DNA from: Betaproteobacteria bacterium
Lineage (GTDB): Bacteria > Pseudomonadota > Gammaproteobacteria > Burkholderiales > Casimicrobiaceae
DNA length: 64,000 nt
Assembly (NCBI GenBank): GCA_016717855.1
Contig: JADKEV010000008.1
Span: forward strand, 135,754-199,753
Reading direction: 5' to 3'
The position numbers and the translations under genes are program-made. The stretch's first letter is position 1. Each line of letters begins with the position of its first letter. Shown one piece after another: positions 41,545-49,713 of the stretch. The notes beneath the pieces were generated by a model. The model saw only the letters and a list, made by a program, of their open reading frames with translations. It did no database searches and was not told where the DNA came from.

Positions 41545-42921
41545 TCATTCGTGTTTCCCTCCGGCCGGGCCCGCCGGAAGCCCATAGGCGATCCTGAACA
41601 GCGTCAGCGGATGCGCCTTCCGCGCCGGCCTTGCTGTCCCCGCGCCGTCGCCCATGCGCTGGATTCCCTGCTCGATGTGCATCCCGGCGAGCGAGCAATC
41701 GGAACTGATGTAGTCGGGTCCGGTGGCGTTCATCTGCTTGAAGACCGGCTTGCCGATCTTCATCGCCGTTTCGAAGTATTCCTCTTTGACACCCCACGTT
41801 CCCGCGTGGCCCGAGCAGCGCTCGATGGTGTTCAATTCGATCCCCGGCACCAGCTGCAGCGCCTCGCGGGTCTTCTGGCCGACGTTCTGGACGCGCAGGT
41901 GGCAGGGAATGTGGTACGAGACCTTGCCCAGCGGATCGGTGAAGTCGGTCTTGAGCAGGCCGTCCTTCTGCCGCGCCACCAGGTACTCGAACGGATCGAA
42001 CATCGCCGCCTGCACCGCCTTCACGTCCGGGTCGTCGGGGAACATCAGCGGCAGTTCCTGCTTGAACATCAGCGTGCACGAGGGGATCGGGGTGAGGATC
42101 GCGTAGCCTTCGCGCGCGAGCCTGGCCAGCTGCGGGATGTTGATGTCCTTCAACTTGGCCACCGACTCCAGGTCGCCCAGTTCCAGCTTGGGCATCCCGC
42201 AGCAGGCTTCCTTCTCGGCGAACACGAATGGAATCTCGTTGTGATCGAGGATGGCCGTCAGGTCGCGGCCGACGCCCGGGTCGTTGTAGTTGATGAAGCA
42301 GGTGGCGAAGATCGCCACCTTGCCCGGCGTGGTCGCGCCGTCCCGCGCCGGATACGCGACGCCCGGCTGCGCGGTGTCGCGGAATTTCCCGGCGTGGTAC
42401 GCGGGCAGCGCCGCGTCCTGGTGGACGTGCAGCGCCTGCTGCATCAGCTTGCGTGCCGCGCCATTGCGGGTCGCGCCATTGGCCAGTTCGACGACGACCG
42501 GGATGCCCGCCAGCTTGCCGAGCGCGTCGGTCGAGGACAGGATCCGGTCGGCGCGACGGACCTTGCCTTCCTTGAAGTTGATCGCCTTGGCGCGCAGCAT
42601 CAGGTGCGGAAAGTCGACGTTCCAGGCGTGCGGCGGCACGTACGGGCACTTGGTCATGTAGCAGACGTCGCACAGATAGCACTGGTCGACGACCTTGCCG
42701 AAATCCTTCTTCGCGACGCCATCGACTTCGCCGGTCTTGCCCTCGTCGATCAGGTCGAACAGCGTCGGAAACGCATTGCACAGGCTTACGCAGCGGCGGC
42801 AGCCGTGGCAGATGTCGAACACGCGCTCGAGTTCGTGCTCGACCTTGGCGGTGTCGTAGAAATCAGGGTTCTGCCAGTCCAGCGGATGCCGGGTGGGTGC
42901 ATCCAGGTTGCCTTCGCGCAT
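41545..42921 (-). CDS. Fe-S oxidoreductase with two 4Fe-4S motifs and CCG domains (GlpC/HdrD-like)
   Basis: The 458-residue protein has two N-terminal ferredoxin-type motifs (CHGCRRCVSLC and CYLCDVCYMTKCP). Two cysteine-rich CCG domains follow (ATCFINYND ... CCGMPKLE, and CHLRVQN ... CSGHAGTWG). This is the architecture of heterodisulfide reductase subunit D and of the anaerobic glycerol-3-phosphate dehydrogenase subunit GlpC. No GlpA/B-like dehydrogenase is adjacent. The partners are instead a rubrerythrin upstream and DUF3501 downstream. It likely passes electrons between a quinone or thiol donor and the rubrerythrin system; that is inference. The ATG at 42921 gives MREGNLDAPTRHPLDW. Confidence 0.87.
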   Translation of the reverse strand: MREGNLDAPTRHPLDWQNPDFYDTAKVEHELERVFDICHGCRRCVSLCNAFPTLFDLIDEGKTGEVDGVAKKDFGKVVDQCYLCDVCYMTKCPYVPPHAWNVDFPHLMLRAKAINFKEGKVRRADRILSSTDALGKLAGIPVVVELANGATRNGAARKLMQQALHVHQDAALPAYHAGKFRDTAQPGVAYPARDGATTPGKVAIFATCFINYNDPGVGRDLTAILDHNEIPFVFAEKEACCGMPKLELGDLESVAKLKDINIPQLARLAREGYAILTPIPSCTLMFKQELPLMFPDDPDVKAVQAAMFDPFEYLVARQKDGLLKTDFTDPLGKVSYHIPCHLRVQNVGQKTREALQLVPGIELNTIERCSGHAGTWGVKEEYFETAMKIGKPVFKQMNATGPDYISSDCSLAGMHIEQGIQRMGDGAGTARPARKAHPLTLFRIAYGLPAGPAGGKHE

Positions 42922-42964
42922 GGTGGGGAACTCGTAGTGAATGATCGGATTGCGGCGACAGGGC

Positions 42965-42996
42965 CGTAGGATGGGTGGCGCGCAGCGATACCCATC
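42965..42996. repeat. Interspersed repeat, inverted copy
   Basis: CGTAGGATGGGTGGCGCGCA followed by GCGATACCCATC is the reverse complement of the unit at 43103-43138, with small changes. With that unit it forms an inverted pair flanking a 13-bp hairpin, in the leader of the Fe-S gene. Confidence 0.75.
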
Positions 42997-43021
42997 TCGT
43001 CGCAACGTACGGCGCTAGCAT

Positions 43022-43052
43022 CGCGGCGCGGCTTTTCTCAAGCCGCGCCGCG
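43022..43052. other. Perfect 13-bp hairpin inside the composite repeat
   Basis: CGCGGCGCGGCTT and AAGCCGCGCCGCG are separated by a 5-base loop. The structure lies between the rubrerythrin and Fe-S genes, centred between two inverted repeat units. It could act as a transcript-stabilising or terminating element within the operon. Confidence 0.65.
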
Positions 43053-43074
43053 AATCCTTCTTCTCGGAATTGCA

Positions 43075-43138
43075 GATGGGGTATCGCCGCACTCCACCCA
43101 CCATCGATGGGTATCGCTGCGCTCCACCCATCCTACGA
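43075..43138. repeat. Interspersed REP-like repeat, tandem pair
   Basis: Units at 43075-43102 and 43103-43138 are nearly identical to the tandem pair at 5888-5950, in the same relative order. They lie between rubrerythrin and the Fe-S gene. Confidence 0.75.
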
Positions 43139-43177
43139 GCGTTACGGTTCATCGCGTGCCGTTCCCGGCACGCACGC

Positions 43178-43597
<420 letters not shown>

Positions 43598-43685
43598 GCT
43601 GATTCTCCTTTTGGGTTGGCAATATTGCCGCGCGGAAATTGCGCGACTGATGGTGGATTGTAGGCTGCGGCGTCTATAGCGTCTA

Positions 43686-43709
43686 ATCGAATGTGACTAT
43701 ACGTTCGAT
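43686..43709. promoter_or_regulatory. Inverted repeat upstream of rubrerythrin, possible operator
   Basis: ATCGAA and TTCGAT are separated by 12 bases, and the arms extend to CTA/TAG with one bulged base. The TATAGT inside the element on the minus strand resembles a -10 box. I do not recognise the regulator. Confidence 0.4.
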
Positions 43710-43781
43710 AGCCCCAGGCTATGGAGCTTCCCTCCCGGCTCCAGGCCGATGGGGGCGCGCAGCCGGGAGCGGCGCCGGAAG

Positions 43782-44342
43782 TCAGTCCGAGGAATAGGCG
43801 CCGCCGGGATCGCCCGGCGGCGCGAGGCTGTGCTGGATGCCGAACAGCCGTTCCTTGCGGGTGTGCGGCCGCTGGTGCAGGAAGCGGGACAGTTCGGTGA
43901 GCGCGTTCTTGTACACATCGCGCTTGAACTCGATCACCGAGTCCAGCGGAATCCAGTAGTCGTGCCAGCGCCAGGCATCGAACTCCGGATGATCGGAGGC
44001 GCGCAGACTCACGTCCGTATCGCGCCCGACCAGCCGGATCAGATACCAGATCTGCTTTTGTCCGCGGTACGAACCGCGCCATTCACGCCGCACCCAATTG
44101 TGCGGCACCTCATATCGCAGCCAGTCGCGCGTCCGACCGAGAATCTTCACGTGCTGGGGCATCAGCCCGACCTCTTCCTGGAGTTCCCGGAACATCGCCT
44201 GCTCGGGTGTCTCGCCGGGATTGATGCCGCCTTGTGGAAATTGCCATGAATGTTCTCGAATCCGCTTTCCCCAGAACACCTGATTTCTGGTGTTGACGAT
44301 GACGATGGCGACGTTTGGGCGATAGCCATCACGGTCTAGCAT
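43782..44342 (-). CDS. rppH: RNA 5'-pyrophosphohydrolase RppH
   Basis: The 186-residue Nudix enzyme removes pyrophosphate from mRNA 5' ends and so starts decay. MLDRDGYRPNVAIVI is the standard N-terminus. The Nudix box begins GGINPGETPEQAMF and ends RELQEEVGL. The WLRYEVP and GQKQIWYLIRL strands are RppH-typical. The ATG at 44342 is chosen from this N-terminus. It is divergent from modA. Confidence 0.95.
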   Translation of the reverse strand: MLDRDGYRPNVAIVIVNTRNQVFWGKRIREHSWQFPQGGINPGETPEQAMFRELQEEVGLMPQHVKILGRTRDWLRYEVPHNWVRREWRGSYRGQKQIWYLIRLVGRDTDVSLRASDHPEFDAWRWHDYWIPLDSVIEFKRDVYKNALTELSRFLHQRPHTRKERLFGIQHSLAPPGDPGGAYSSD

Positions 44343-44484
44343 CCCGGTCACCTCAAGTGAGTACCTTACTTGCATTTTTTCACAAATCCCGTTGAATGGA
44401 AAGACCATTCGACGGTGCGGCGCCACTATTCGGCGGCCACGCCGCCGTTCGCGCTTGGATCGGGCATCATCCCCGTTCGAAATG

Positions 44485-44508
44485 CGTTATATTCCCCGGA
44501 ACATATCG
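44485..44508 (+). promoter_or_regulatory. ModE-box-like operator upstream of modA
   Basis: CGTTATATT and ACATATCG flank seven bases, 26 bases before the modA ATG. This closely resembles the E. coli ModE operator (CGTTATATT ... ACATAACG). A ModE-type gene is encoded in the same operon, so molybdate-dependent repression is likely. Confidence 0.65.
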
Positions 44509-44534
44509 AATCATCACTGTCGCGGAGCGGGTAC

Positions 44535-45308
44535 ATGCTCGAAAAGTGGATCGTTGCACTGCTGTTGTTCGCCTCGGGCGCGGCCGTCGCGCAGGACGGC
44601 CCGGTGATTGCCGCGGCCTCGGACCTGAAGTTCGCCCTCGACGAAATAGCCGGCGCGTTCCAGCGGCAAACCGGCAGGAAGGTGCGCGTGGCCTACGGGT
44701 CGTCCGGCAACTTCTTCAGCCAGATCGCGCAGGATGCGCCCTTCGAGCTGTTCATGTCGGCCGACGAGGAGTACGTCTTCAGGCTTGCCCGACAAGGTCG
44801 AGTCGCCGATGACGGCATGCCCTACGCCATCGGCCGTATCGTGCTGTTTGTCCCCGCGGGATCACCGGTCAAGGCCGATGCGCAGTTCGCCGACCTGCGC
44901 CGCGCCCTGGCCGATGGCAGGCTCAGGAAATTCGCCATCGCCAATCCCGAGCACGCGCCCTACGGCCGCGCGGCGAAGCAGGCGTTGCAGGAGAAGGGTC
45001 TATGGGAAGCAATCGAGCCGAGACTGGTGCTCGGCGAGAATGTGTCCCAGGCGGCGCAATTCGCCGTTTCGGGATCGGCGCAGGGCGGCATCTTTGCATT
45101 GTCGCTGGCCAGGGCGCCGGCCTTTGGGAACGCGGGCTCCTACGTGCTGGTTCCGCAAGAGTTGCACCAGCCGTTGAAGCAGCGGATGGTCCTGACCAGG
45201 AAAGCCGGCGACGTCGCGCGCGAGTTTTATGCCTATATGCAGCAGCCCGCGGCCCGGACCGTCTTCAGGAAATACGGCTTTGCGCTGCCCGGCGAAGCGG
45301 CCGACTGA
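44535..45308 (+). CDS. modA: Molybdate ABC transporter substrate-binding protein
   Basis: The 257-residue periplasmic protein has a signal peptide (VALLLFASGAAVAQ). The ModA core includes AAASDLKFALDEIA and YGSSGNFFSQIAQDAPFELF (oxyanion-binding serines). ANPEHAPYGRAAKQAL and GENVSQAAQFAVSGSAQGGI complete the core. It captures molybdate or tungstate for ModBC. The ATG at 44535 places the signal peptide correctly. A ModE-like operator lies just upstream. Confidence 0.94.
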   Translation: MLEKWIVALLLFASGAAVAQDGPVIAAASDLKFALDEIAGAFQRQTGRKVRVAYGSSGNFFSQIAQDAPFELFMSADEEYVFRLARQGRVADDGMPYAIGRIVLFVPAGSPVKADAQFADLRRALADGRLRKFAIANPEHAPYGRAAKQALQEKGLWEAIEPRLVLGENVSQAAQFAVSGSAQGGIFALSLARAPAFGNAGSYVLVPQELHQPLKQRMVLTRKAGDVAREFYAYMQQPAARTVFRKYGFALPGEAAD

Positions 45309-45333
45309 TCCGATCCGGGGGAGGACTGCTCGC

Positions 45334-46017
45334 ATGGATTGGGAAGCGCTGGAACTGTCCTTGTGGCTGTCGCTGGCCACTGCCGTCATCCTCCTGCCCG
45401 TCGGCGTGCTGGCCGCGCGCTGGCTCGCCACCAGCCGGCACCCGCTGCGCCTTCCGCTCGAGGCGGCGCTCGCCCTGCCGCTGGTGCTGCCCCCGACCGT
45501 GCTGGGCTACTACCTGCTGGTGGCGATGGGCGGCGCCTCGCCGCTCGGGGAAGTCTACCTGCGCCTGACCGGGCACACGCTGGCCTTCTCGTTCGAGGGG
45601 CTGCTGGTCGCGAGCCTGATCTTCAACATTCCGTTCGCCGTGATGCCGATGCAGCGCGCCTTCGAGGCGATCCCCGCCGAGCTGTTCGATGCCGCCCGCA
45701 CCTGCGGCCTGTCGCGCTGGCGCACGCTGACGGTGATGGAAATACCGCTGGCGTGGCGCGGCATCCTGAGCGGCTTCATCATGACCGCCGCCCACACGCT
45801 GGGCGAGTTCGGCGTCGTGCTCATGGTCGGCGGCAGCATTCCCGGCCAGACCAGGACCATCGCGATCTCGATCTATGACCGGGTGCAGGCTTTCGACCTG
45901 CACGCGGCCGGCGTGATGTCGGCCGCGCTCCTCGGGATGACGATGTTCACGCTGCTGGCGACCTCCTGGCTGGCGCGCCGGCGCGGTTCTCCGGCGCAGC
46001 CACGGACGGGGGCCTGA
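45334..46017 (+). CDS. modB: Molybdate ABC transporter permease
   Basis: The 227-residue inner-membrane permease has about five helices. The family motif PLVLPPTVLGYYLL and the EAA-type coupling loop (DAARTCGLSRWRTLTVMEIPLA) are present, as are HTLGEFGVVLMVGGSIPGQT and the C-terminal ISIYDRVQAFD block. The ATG at 45334 is preferred over an open extension from 45229 that overlaps modA. It lies 25 bases after modA and 3 bases before modC. Confidence 0.95.
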   Translation: MDWEALELSLWLSLATAVILLPVGVLAARWLATSRHPLRLPLEAALALPLVLPPTVLGYYLLVAMGGASPLGEVYLRLTGHTLAFSFEGLLVASLIFNIPFAVMPMQRAFEAIPAELFDAARTCGLSRWRTLTVMEIPLAWRGILSGFIMTAAHTLGEFGVVLMVGGSIPGQTRTIAISIYDRVQAFDLHAAGVMSAALLGMTMFTLLATSWLARRRGSPAQPRTGA

Positions 46018-46020
46018 GGC

Positions 46021-47229
46021 GTGCTTTCCGTGCGCTTGCGCCAAGCGGGGCCGATACCGCTCGACGTGTCGCTCGAATGCGCGCCCGACGAACTGCTCGC
46101 CCTGGTGGGTCCCTCGGGCAGCGGCAAAACCAGCGTGCTGCGCGCCATCGCCGGCCTGTTGGCGGTGCCGGACGGACACATCACGCTGAACGGGGAGCCC
46201 TGGTTCGACGCGCAGCGCGGGATCCACATGCCCGCGGAAAGGCGCCCCGTCGGGATGGTCTTCCAGCAATACGCGCTGTTCCCGCACCTGAGCGCCGCGG
46301 ACAACGTGCGCCTCGCCGTGCCGCGCGCGCATGGCCCGGCGACAGCGCGGGAGATCGCCCACAAGTTGCTGCGCGACATGCGGCTCGAAGGCCTGGCCGC
46401 GCGCCGGCCGCAAGACTTGTCCGGCGGCGAGCGCCAGCGCGTGGCGCTGGCGCGGGCACTCGCCCGCGAACCGAGGGTACTGCTGCTCGACGAGGCCTTC
46501 TCGGCCGTGGACCAGCCGACGCGCCACGCGTTGTACGACGAACTCGCCCGGCTGCGCGAACGGCTGTCGCTGCCCATCATCATGGTGACCCACGACGTGC
46601 GCGAGGCCCGGCAACTCGCCGACCGGATGTCCATCCTCGAGCGCGGACGCACGCTGCAGGACGGCACGCCGGAAGCCGTCATGTCGCGCCCGCGGAATGC
46701 CCGCGTCGCCGCGCTCGTCGGCCTGCGCGACATCCACACCGGCGTGTTCCTGAAGGACCAGCCGGCCTGCCTGCGGTGGGGCGACCAGCCGGGTGCCATT
46801 CAATTGCGGACGATCGACAAGGGACGCCTTGAGCACGGCACGCCGGTGCGCTGGGTCATACCCGGCGAGCATGTGCAACTGCATGTCGCCCCGCCAAGGC
46901 ACCCGGCGGAGTGGCCGGCCGCATGCGCCACCGGGCACGCCGGGCAGGGCGCGGGCGACGCGCTCGCCGCTGTCAATGTCGTGCGCTGCATGTTGGCGCG
47001 TCTCTCCCGGCTCGGAGAAATCACGACGCTGGTCTGCCAGGTGGCGACCGAGCCGCCGGCGGTGCTGCATCTGGACGTGACGACGCGGCAGGCGGCGGAG
47101 TTGCAACTCGCCGCCGGACAGACCGCCTGGCTCGAGCTCGATCCGCGCGGCATCCACATCATGCCGGTGCGCTCGGGGGGGCAGGCGGCGGCGCCGGCCG
47201 GCGCCGCGAACGGAGCCGCGCGCCAATGA
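46021..47229 (+). CDS. modC: Molybdate ABC transporter ATP-binding protein
   Basis: The 402-residue ATPase begins with GTG. Walker A is GPSGSGKTS (about 31-39), the signature is LSGGERQRVALARAL and Walker B is VLLLDEAFSAVD. H-loop histidine is in MVTHDVREA. The C-terminal 120 residues form a molybdate-binding TOBE/MOP-like domain (SRLGEITTLVCQVA, LQLAAGQTAWLELDPRGIHI). The stop overlaps the modE start (ATGA). Confidence 0.94.
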   Translation: MLSVRLRQAGPIPLDVSLECAPDELLALVGPSGSGKTSVLRAIAGLLAVPDGHITLNGEPWFDAQRGIHMPAERRPVGMVFQQYALFPHLSAADNVRLAVPRAHGPATAREIAHKLLRDMRLEGLAARRPQDLSGGERQRVALARALAREPRVLLLDEAFSAVDQPTRHALYDELARLRERLSLPIIMVTHDVREARQLADRMSILERGRTLQDGTPEAVMSRPRNARVAALVGLRDIHTGVFLKDQPACLRWGDQPGAIQLRTIDKGRLEHGTPVRWVIPGEHVQLHVAPPRHPAEWPAACATGHAGQGAGDALAAVNVVRCMLARLSRLGEITTLVCQVATEPPAVLHLDVTTRQAAELQLAAGQTAWLELDPRGIHIMPVRSGGQAAAPAGAANGAARQ

Positions 47230-47570
47230 AGCCCGAAGTCCAGTTCCGGCTGCGCATCAGGAAAGGCGCGCGCGTGGCGATCGGCCCCGGCAAGATCGCG
47301 CTGCTCGAAGCGATCGCCAGCACCGGCTCGCTCTCGGCCGCGGCGCGCAGCCTGGCCATGTCCTATCGCCGGGCGTGGCTGCTGGTCGACGAAATGAACG
47401 GCTGCCTGCGCCGCCCGGTCGTCGATACCGCAACGGGCGGTGCCAGGGGAGGTGGATCGACGCTCACGCCGACGGGTGAGGCGCTCGTCGTCCAGTACCG
47501 GGCCATCGAGCGGCGCGCCGCGGCCGCGGTGGCGGAAGAGCTGCGACTACTGCTGCGCGAGCTGGCATGA
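47226..47570 (+). CDS. ModE-like molybdate-responsive HTH regulator (single domain)
   Basis: The 114-residue protein matches the N-terminal DNA-binding winged helix of ModE (RVAIGPGKIALLEAIASTGS, LSAAARSLAMSYRRAWLLVDEMN, GGARGGGSTLTPTGEALV). It lacks the C-terminal molybdate-binding Mop domains. It may therefore sense molybdate poorly or through a partner. It overlaps both modC upstream and the metallo-hydrolase gene downstream by 4 bases. The box at 44485-44508 is a likely target. Confidence 0.9.
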   Translation: MKPEVQFRLRIRKGARVAIGPGKIALLEAIASTGSLSAAARSLAMSYRRAWLLVDEMNGCLRRPVVDTATGGARGGGSTLTPTGEALVVQYRAIERRAAAAVAEELRLLLRELA

Positions 47571-48718
47571 GAGCCGGCCCTGCGGCCACGACGCCGTCCC
47601 GCGCGCCGATTGCGCCTCCCGTTGCCTCGTGCGGATGCCTGCCGGCTTCCATTCGGGCCCGCATCCAGCGCGGCGTCGGCGCCGGTTTCCTGTCGTTGCT
47701 CGCCACCGCCTGCACGAGCGTCAATCCCTACCACGACCCGGCGGCCCCGCATCGCGGGCCCGAGGGTTTCCGCAACAACTACCCGACCCCGCGCGAGGGC
47801 GGCTACTGGCGCTGGCAATGGGAGCGCTGGCGCGACGGACTCCCGCGTCCGCCCGCCAACGGCTACCGGTTCCCGATGGCCGAGCCGGAAGTCGCGTTCC
47901 TGCGGGCGAACCGGAGCGTCACCGCGGTCACGTGGATCGGCCATGCCACTGTGTTGTTGCAAGTCGGCGGACTCAACATCCTGACCGACCCGCACTTCGG
48001 CCCGCGCGCCTCGCCGTTCTCATTCGCGGGTCCGTTGCGTTTGACGCCCCCGGGGCTGACGCCGGAGCAACTGCCGCGCATCGACGCGGTCGTGCTCTCG
48101 CACAATCACTACGATCACCTGGACGCGGAGTCCGTCGCGCGGCTGGCCGCCCAGCCGGGCGGTCCGCCGCGGTTCTACGTCCCGCTGGGAATGCGGAAGT
48201 GGTTCAACGCACAAGGCATCACGAGCGTGACCGAGCTGGATTGGTGGGAGTCGCGCGAACTGGCCGGCGTGCGCATCCACTGCGTTCCCGTCCAGCACTG
48301 GAGCCAGCGCAACCTCACCGACCGCAACCAGGCGCTATGGGGCGGCTGGGTGATCGAGCACGGCGCGCAGCGCCTGTTTTTCAGCGGCGACACCGGCTAC
48401 TCGCACGACTTCATGGATATCGCGCGCCGGTTCGGCCCCTTCGACTTCGCGGCGATCCCGATCGGCGCATACGAACCGCGCTGGTTCATGGCGCCGTTCC
48501 ATGTGAATCCGGCGGAGGCTGTGCAGATTCATCTCGATCTCGACGCCCGGTATTCGCTGGGCATCCACTGGGGCGCGTTCGAACTGACCGACGAGCCGCT
48601 GGACGAACCGCCCGTGGTGTTGCAGCAGGAACTCGCGCGGCGCGGCGTGGCGCCTGACCGGTTCTTCGTCCTGCGCCACGGAGAGACCTGGCGCATTCCC
48701 GCGGCCCCGGCGCGATAA
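47567..48718 (+). CDS. MBL-fold metallo-hydrolase (NAPE-PLD/RomA-like)
   Basis: The 383-residue protein has a long N-terminal stretch with a hydrophobic segment and a possible lipobox (SLLATAC, Cys about 49). The metallo-beta-lactamase fold follows, with WIGHATVLLQVGGLNILTDP, the metal motif SHNHYDHLD (about 177-185), FFSGDTGYS and IHWGAFELTDEP. This is the NAPE-hydrolysing phospholipase D-like group, often called outer-membrane protein RomA. The substrate in bacteria is not fixed. Its start overlaps the modE stop (ATGA), an unexpected coupling to a molybdate operon. Confidence 0.85.
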   Translation: MRAGPAATTPSRAPIAPPVASCGCLPASIRARIQRGVGAGFLSLLATACTSVNPYHDPAAPHRGPEGFRNNYPTPREGGYWRWQWERWRDGLPRPPANGYRFPMAEPEVAFLRANRSVTAVTWIGHATVLLQVGGLNILTDPHFGPRASPFSFAGPLRLTPPGLTPEQLPRIDAVVLSHNHYDHLDAESVARLAAQPGGPPRFYVPLGMRKWFNAQGITSVTELDWWESRELAGVRIHCVPVQHWSQRNLTDRNQALWGGWVIEHGAQRLFFSGDTGYSHDFMDIARRFGPFDFAAIPIGAYEPRWFMAPFHVNPAEAVQIHLDLDARYSLGIHWGAFELTDEPLDEPPVVLQQELARRGVAPDRFFVLRHGETWRIPAAPAR

Positions 48719-48728
48719 TCCGTGCCGC

Positions 48729-49457
48729 TCAGAGCTCGCGCAGGTCGGCGATGCCCGGCGGCAGCTTTCCCGCGCGTTCCAGGTCGATGATCTTGCGCGC
48801 GACTTCAGCGGCCGACTTCAGCAGGCCTTCGGACTTGAACGCGCGAAAGCGCGCGACGTCCGGCAGCTCGGCCGCGGTGGCGCCGCGGGCGACCACCTGC
48901 ATGTCGGTGTCGATGATGCCCGGCGCCAGGCTGCAGATCGTGACCGCGCGCCCGGCGGCCTCGACTTCGAGCGCGGCCACGCGCGAGACCATGTCGAGTC
49001 CCGCCTTGGCTGCGCAGTAGACGCCCGAGCCGGCGCTGGGCCGGCGGCCCGAGCCCGACGAAATGTTGACGACGCTGCACGCGGAAACGTCGCGCGCGCC
49101 GACCAGGAACGCGTTCATCAGCACGATCGCCGCCGTCAGGTTCACGCCGACGCTGTGCTGGACGACCGCCGCGTCAACCTGCCCGGCGACGCCCAGCGGT
49201 TCGAGCATGCCGGCGTTGTTGATCAGCACCGCGCGGCGCCATGGCTCGGCGGCCAGCGCGGCGCGAATGGCCTTGGCGGCCAAGTCCTGGCCGGCATTGA
49301 CGCCAAGGTCGGCGCGAATGTCGCGCCACGCCCGGACATCCCGCGGCAAGCCCGCGCGGGAAATCGCGACCAACCTGGATTCGGGCTCGGCGGCGAGAAT
49401 GCGGGCCAGGCCCAGGCCCAGTCCGCGCGATGCGCCGGTGACGATGTAGAGATTCAT
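48729..49457 (-). CDS. Short-chain dehydrogenase/reductase (sepiapterin/benzil reductase-like)
   Basis: The 242-residue Rossmann protein has the cofactor loop TGASRGLGLGLA, the NNAG motif and the catalytic pair in GVYCAAKAGLD (Tyr about 147, Lys about 151). The order and SLAPGIIDTDMQ resemble YueD/sepiapterin-reductase-like SDRs. An NADP preference is suggested by the basic context, but the substrate is unknown. The ATG at 49457 starts the protein; the much longer open frame upstream is antisense to the acyl-ligase gene. Confidence 0.88.
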   Translation of the reverse strand: MNLYIVTGASRGLGLGLARILAAEPESRLVAISRAGLPRDVRAWRDIRADLGVNAGQDLAAKAIRAALAAEPWRRAVLINNAGMLEPLGVAGQVDAAVVQHSVGVNLTAAIVLMNAFLVGARDVSACSVVNISSGSGRRPSAGSGVYCAAKAGLDMVSRVAALEVEAAGRAVTICSLAPGIIDTDMQVVARGATAAELPDVARFRAFKSEGLLKSAAEVARKIIDLERAGKLPPGIADLREL

Positions 49458-49529
49458 GCAATGGCTCCCACGAAACAGGAACATGAGGGGCCGAGCATAA
49501 CGCAAGCAAGAGCGGCGCAGCCTGCGCGG

Positions 49530-49543
49530 TTGACCTGAATCAA
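49530..49543 (+). promoter_or_regulatory. FNR/ANR-box-like site
   Basis: TTGACCTGAATCAA fits the FNR/ANR consensus TTGAT-N4-ATCAA with one mismatch. An A/T-rich AATTAAAG lies about 30 bases downstream of the box centre, where a -10 would sit for a class II site. It lies between the SDR and the acyl-ligase gene and could serve either. Confidence 0.5.
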
Positions 49544-49602
49544 AGCCCACGGAGGGCAGACAATTAAAGTGGGTCCTTGATCGCTGTGGAAAGGACAACG
49601 GA

Positions 49603-49713
49603 GTGATTGGTCGCCCAACCTCGTTGCTGCGCGGCGTCGGCCGGTCGGCCGCCGGATTGCCGGCGGTGGCCGCGCCCGGCGCAGCCGTGGCACCGGCACC
49701 GGAACTTCGATGA
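49603..49713 (+). CDS. Possible 36-codon leader ORF coupled to the acyl-ligase gene
   Basis: A GTG preceded by AAGGACAACG opens a 36-residue frame (start VIGRPTSLLRGVGRSAAG). Its TGA overlaps the ATG of the following gene (ATGA). The peptide has no recognisable family and is Ala/Pro-rich. It may be a translational-coupling leader or chance. Confidence 0.3.
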   Translation: MIGRPTSLLRGVGRSAAGLPAVAAPGAAVAPAPELR

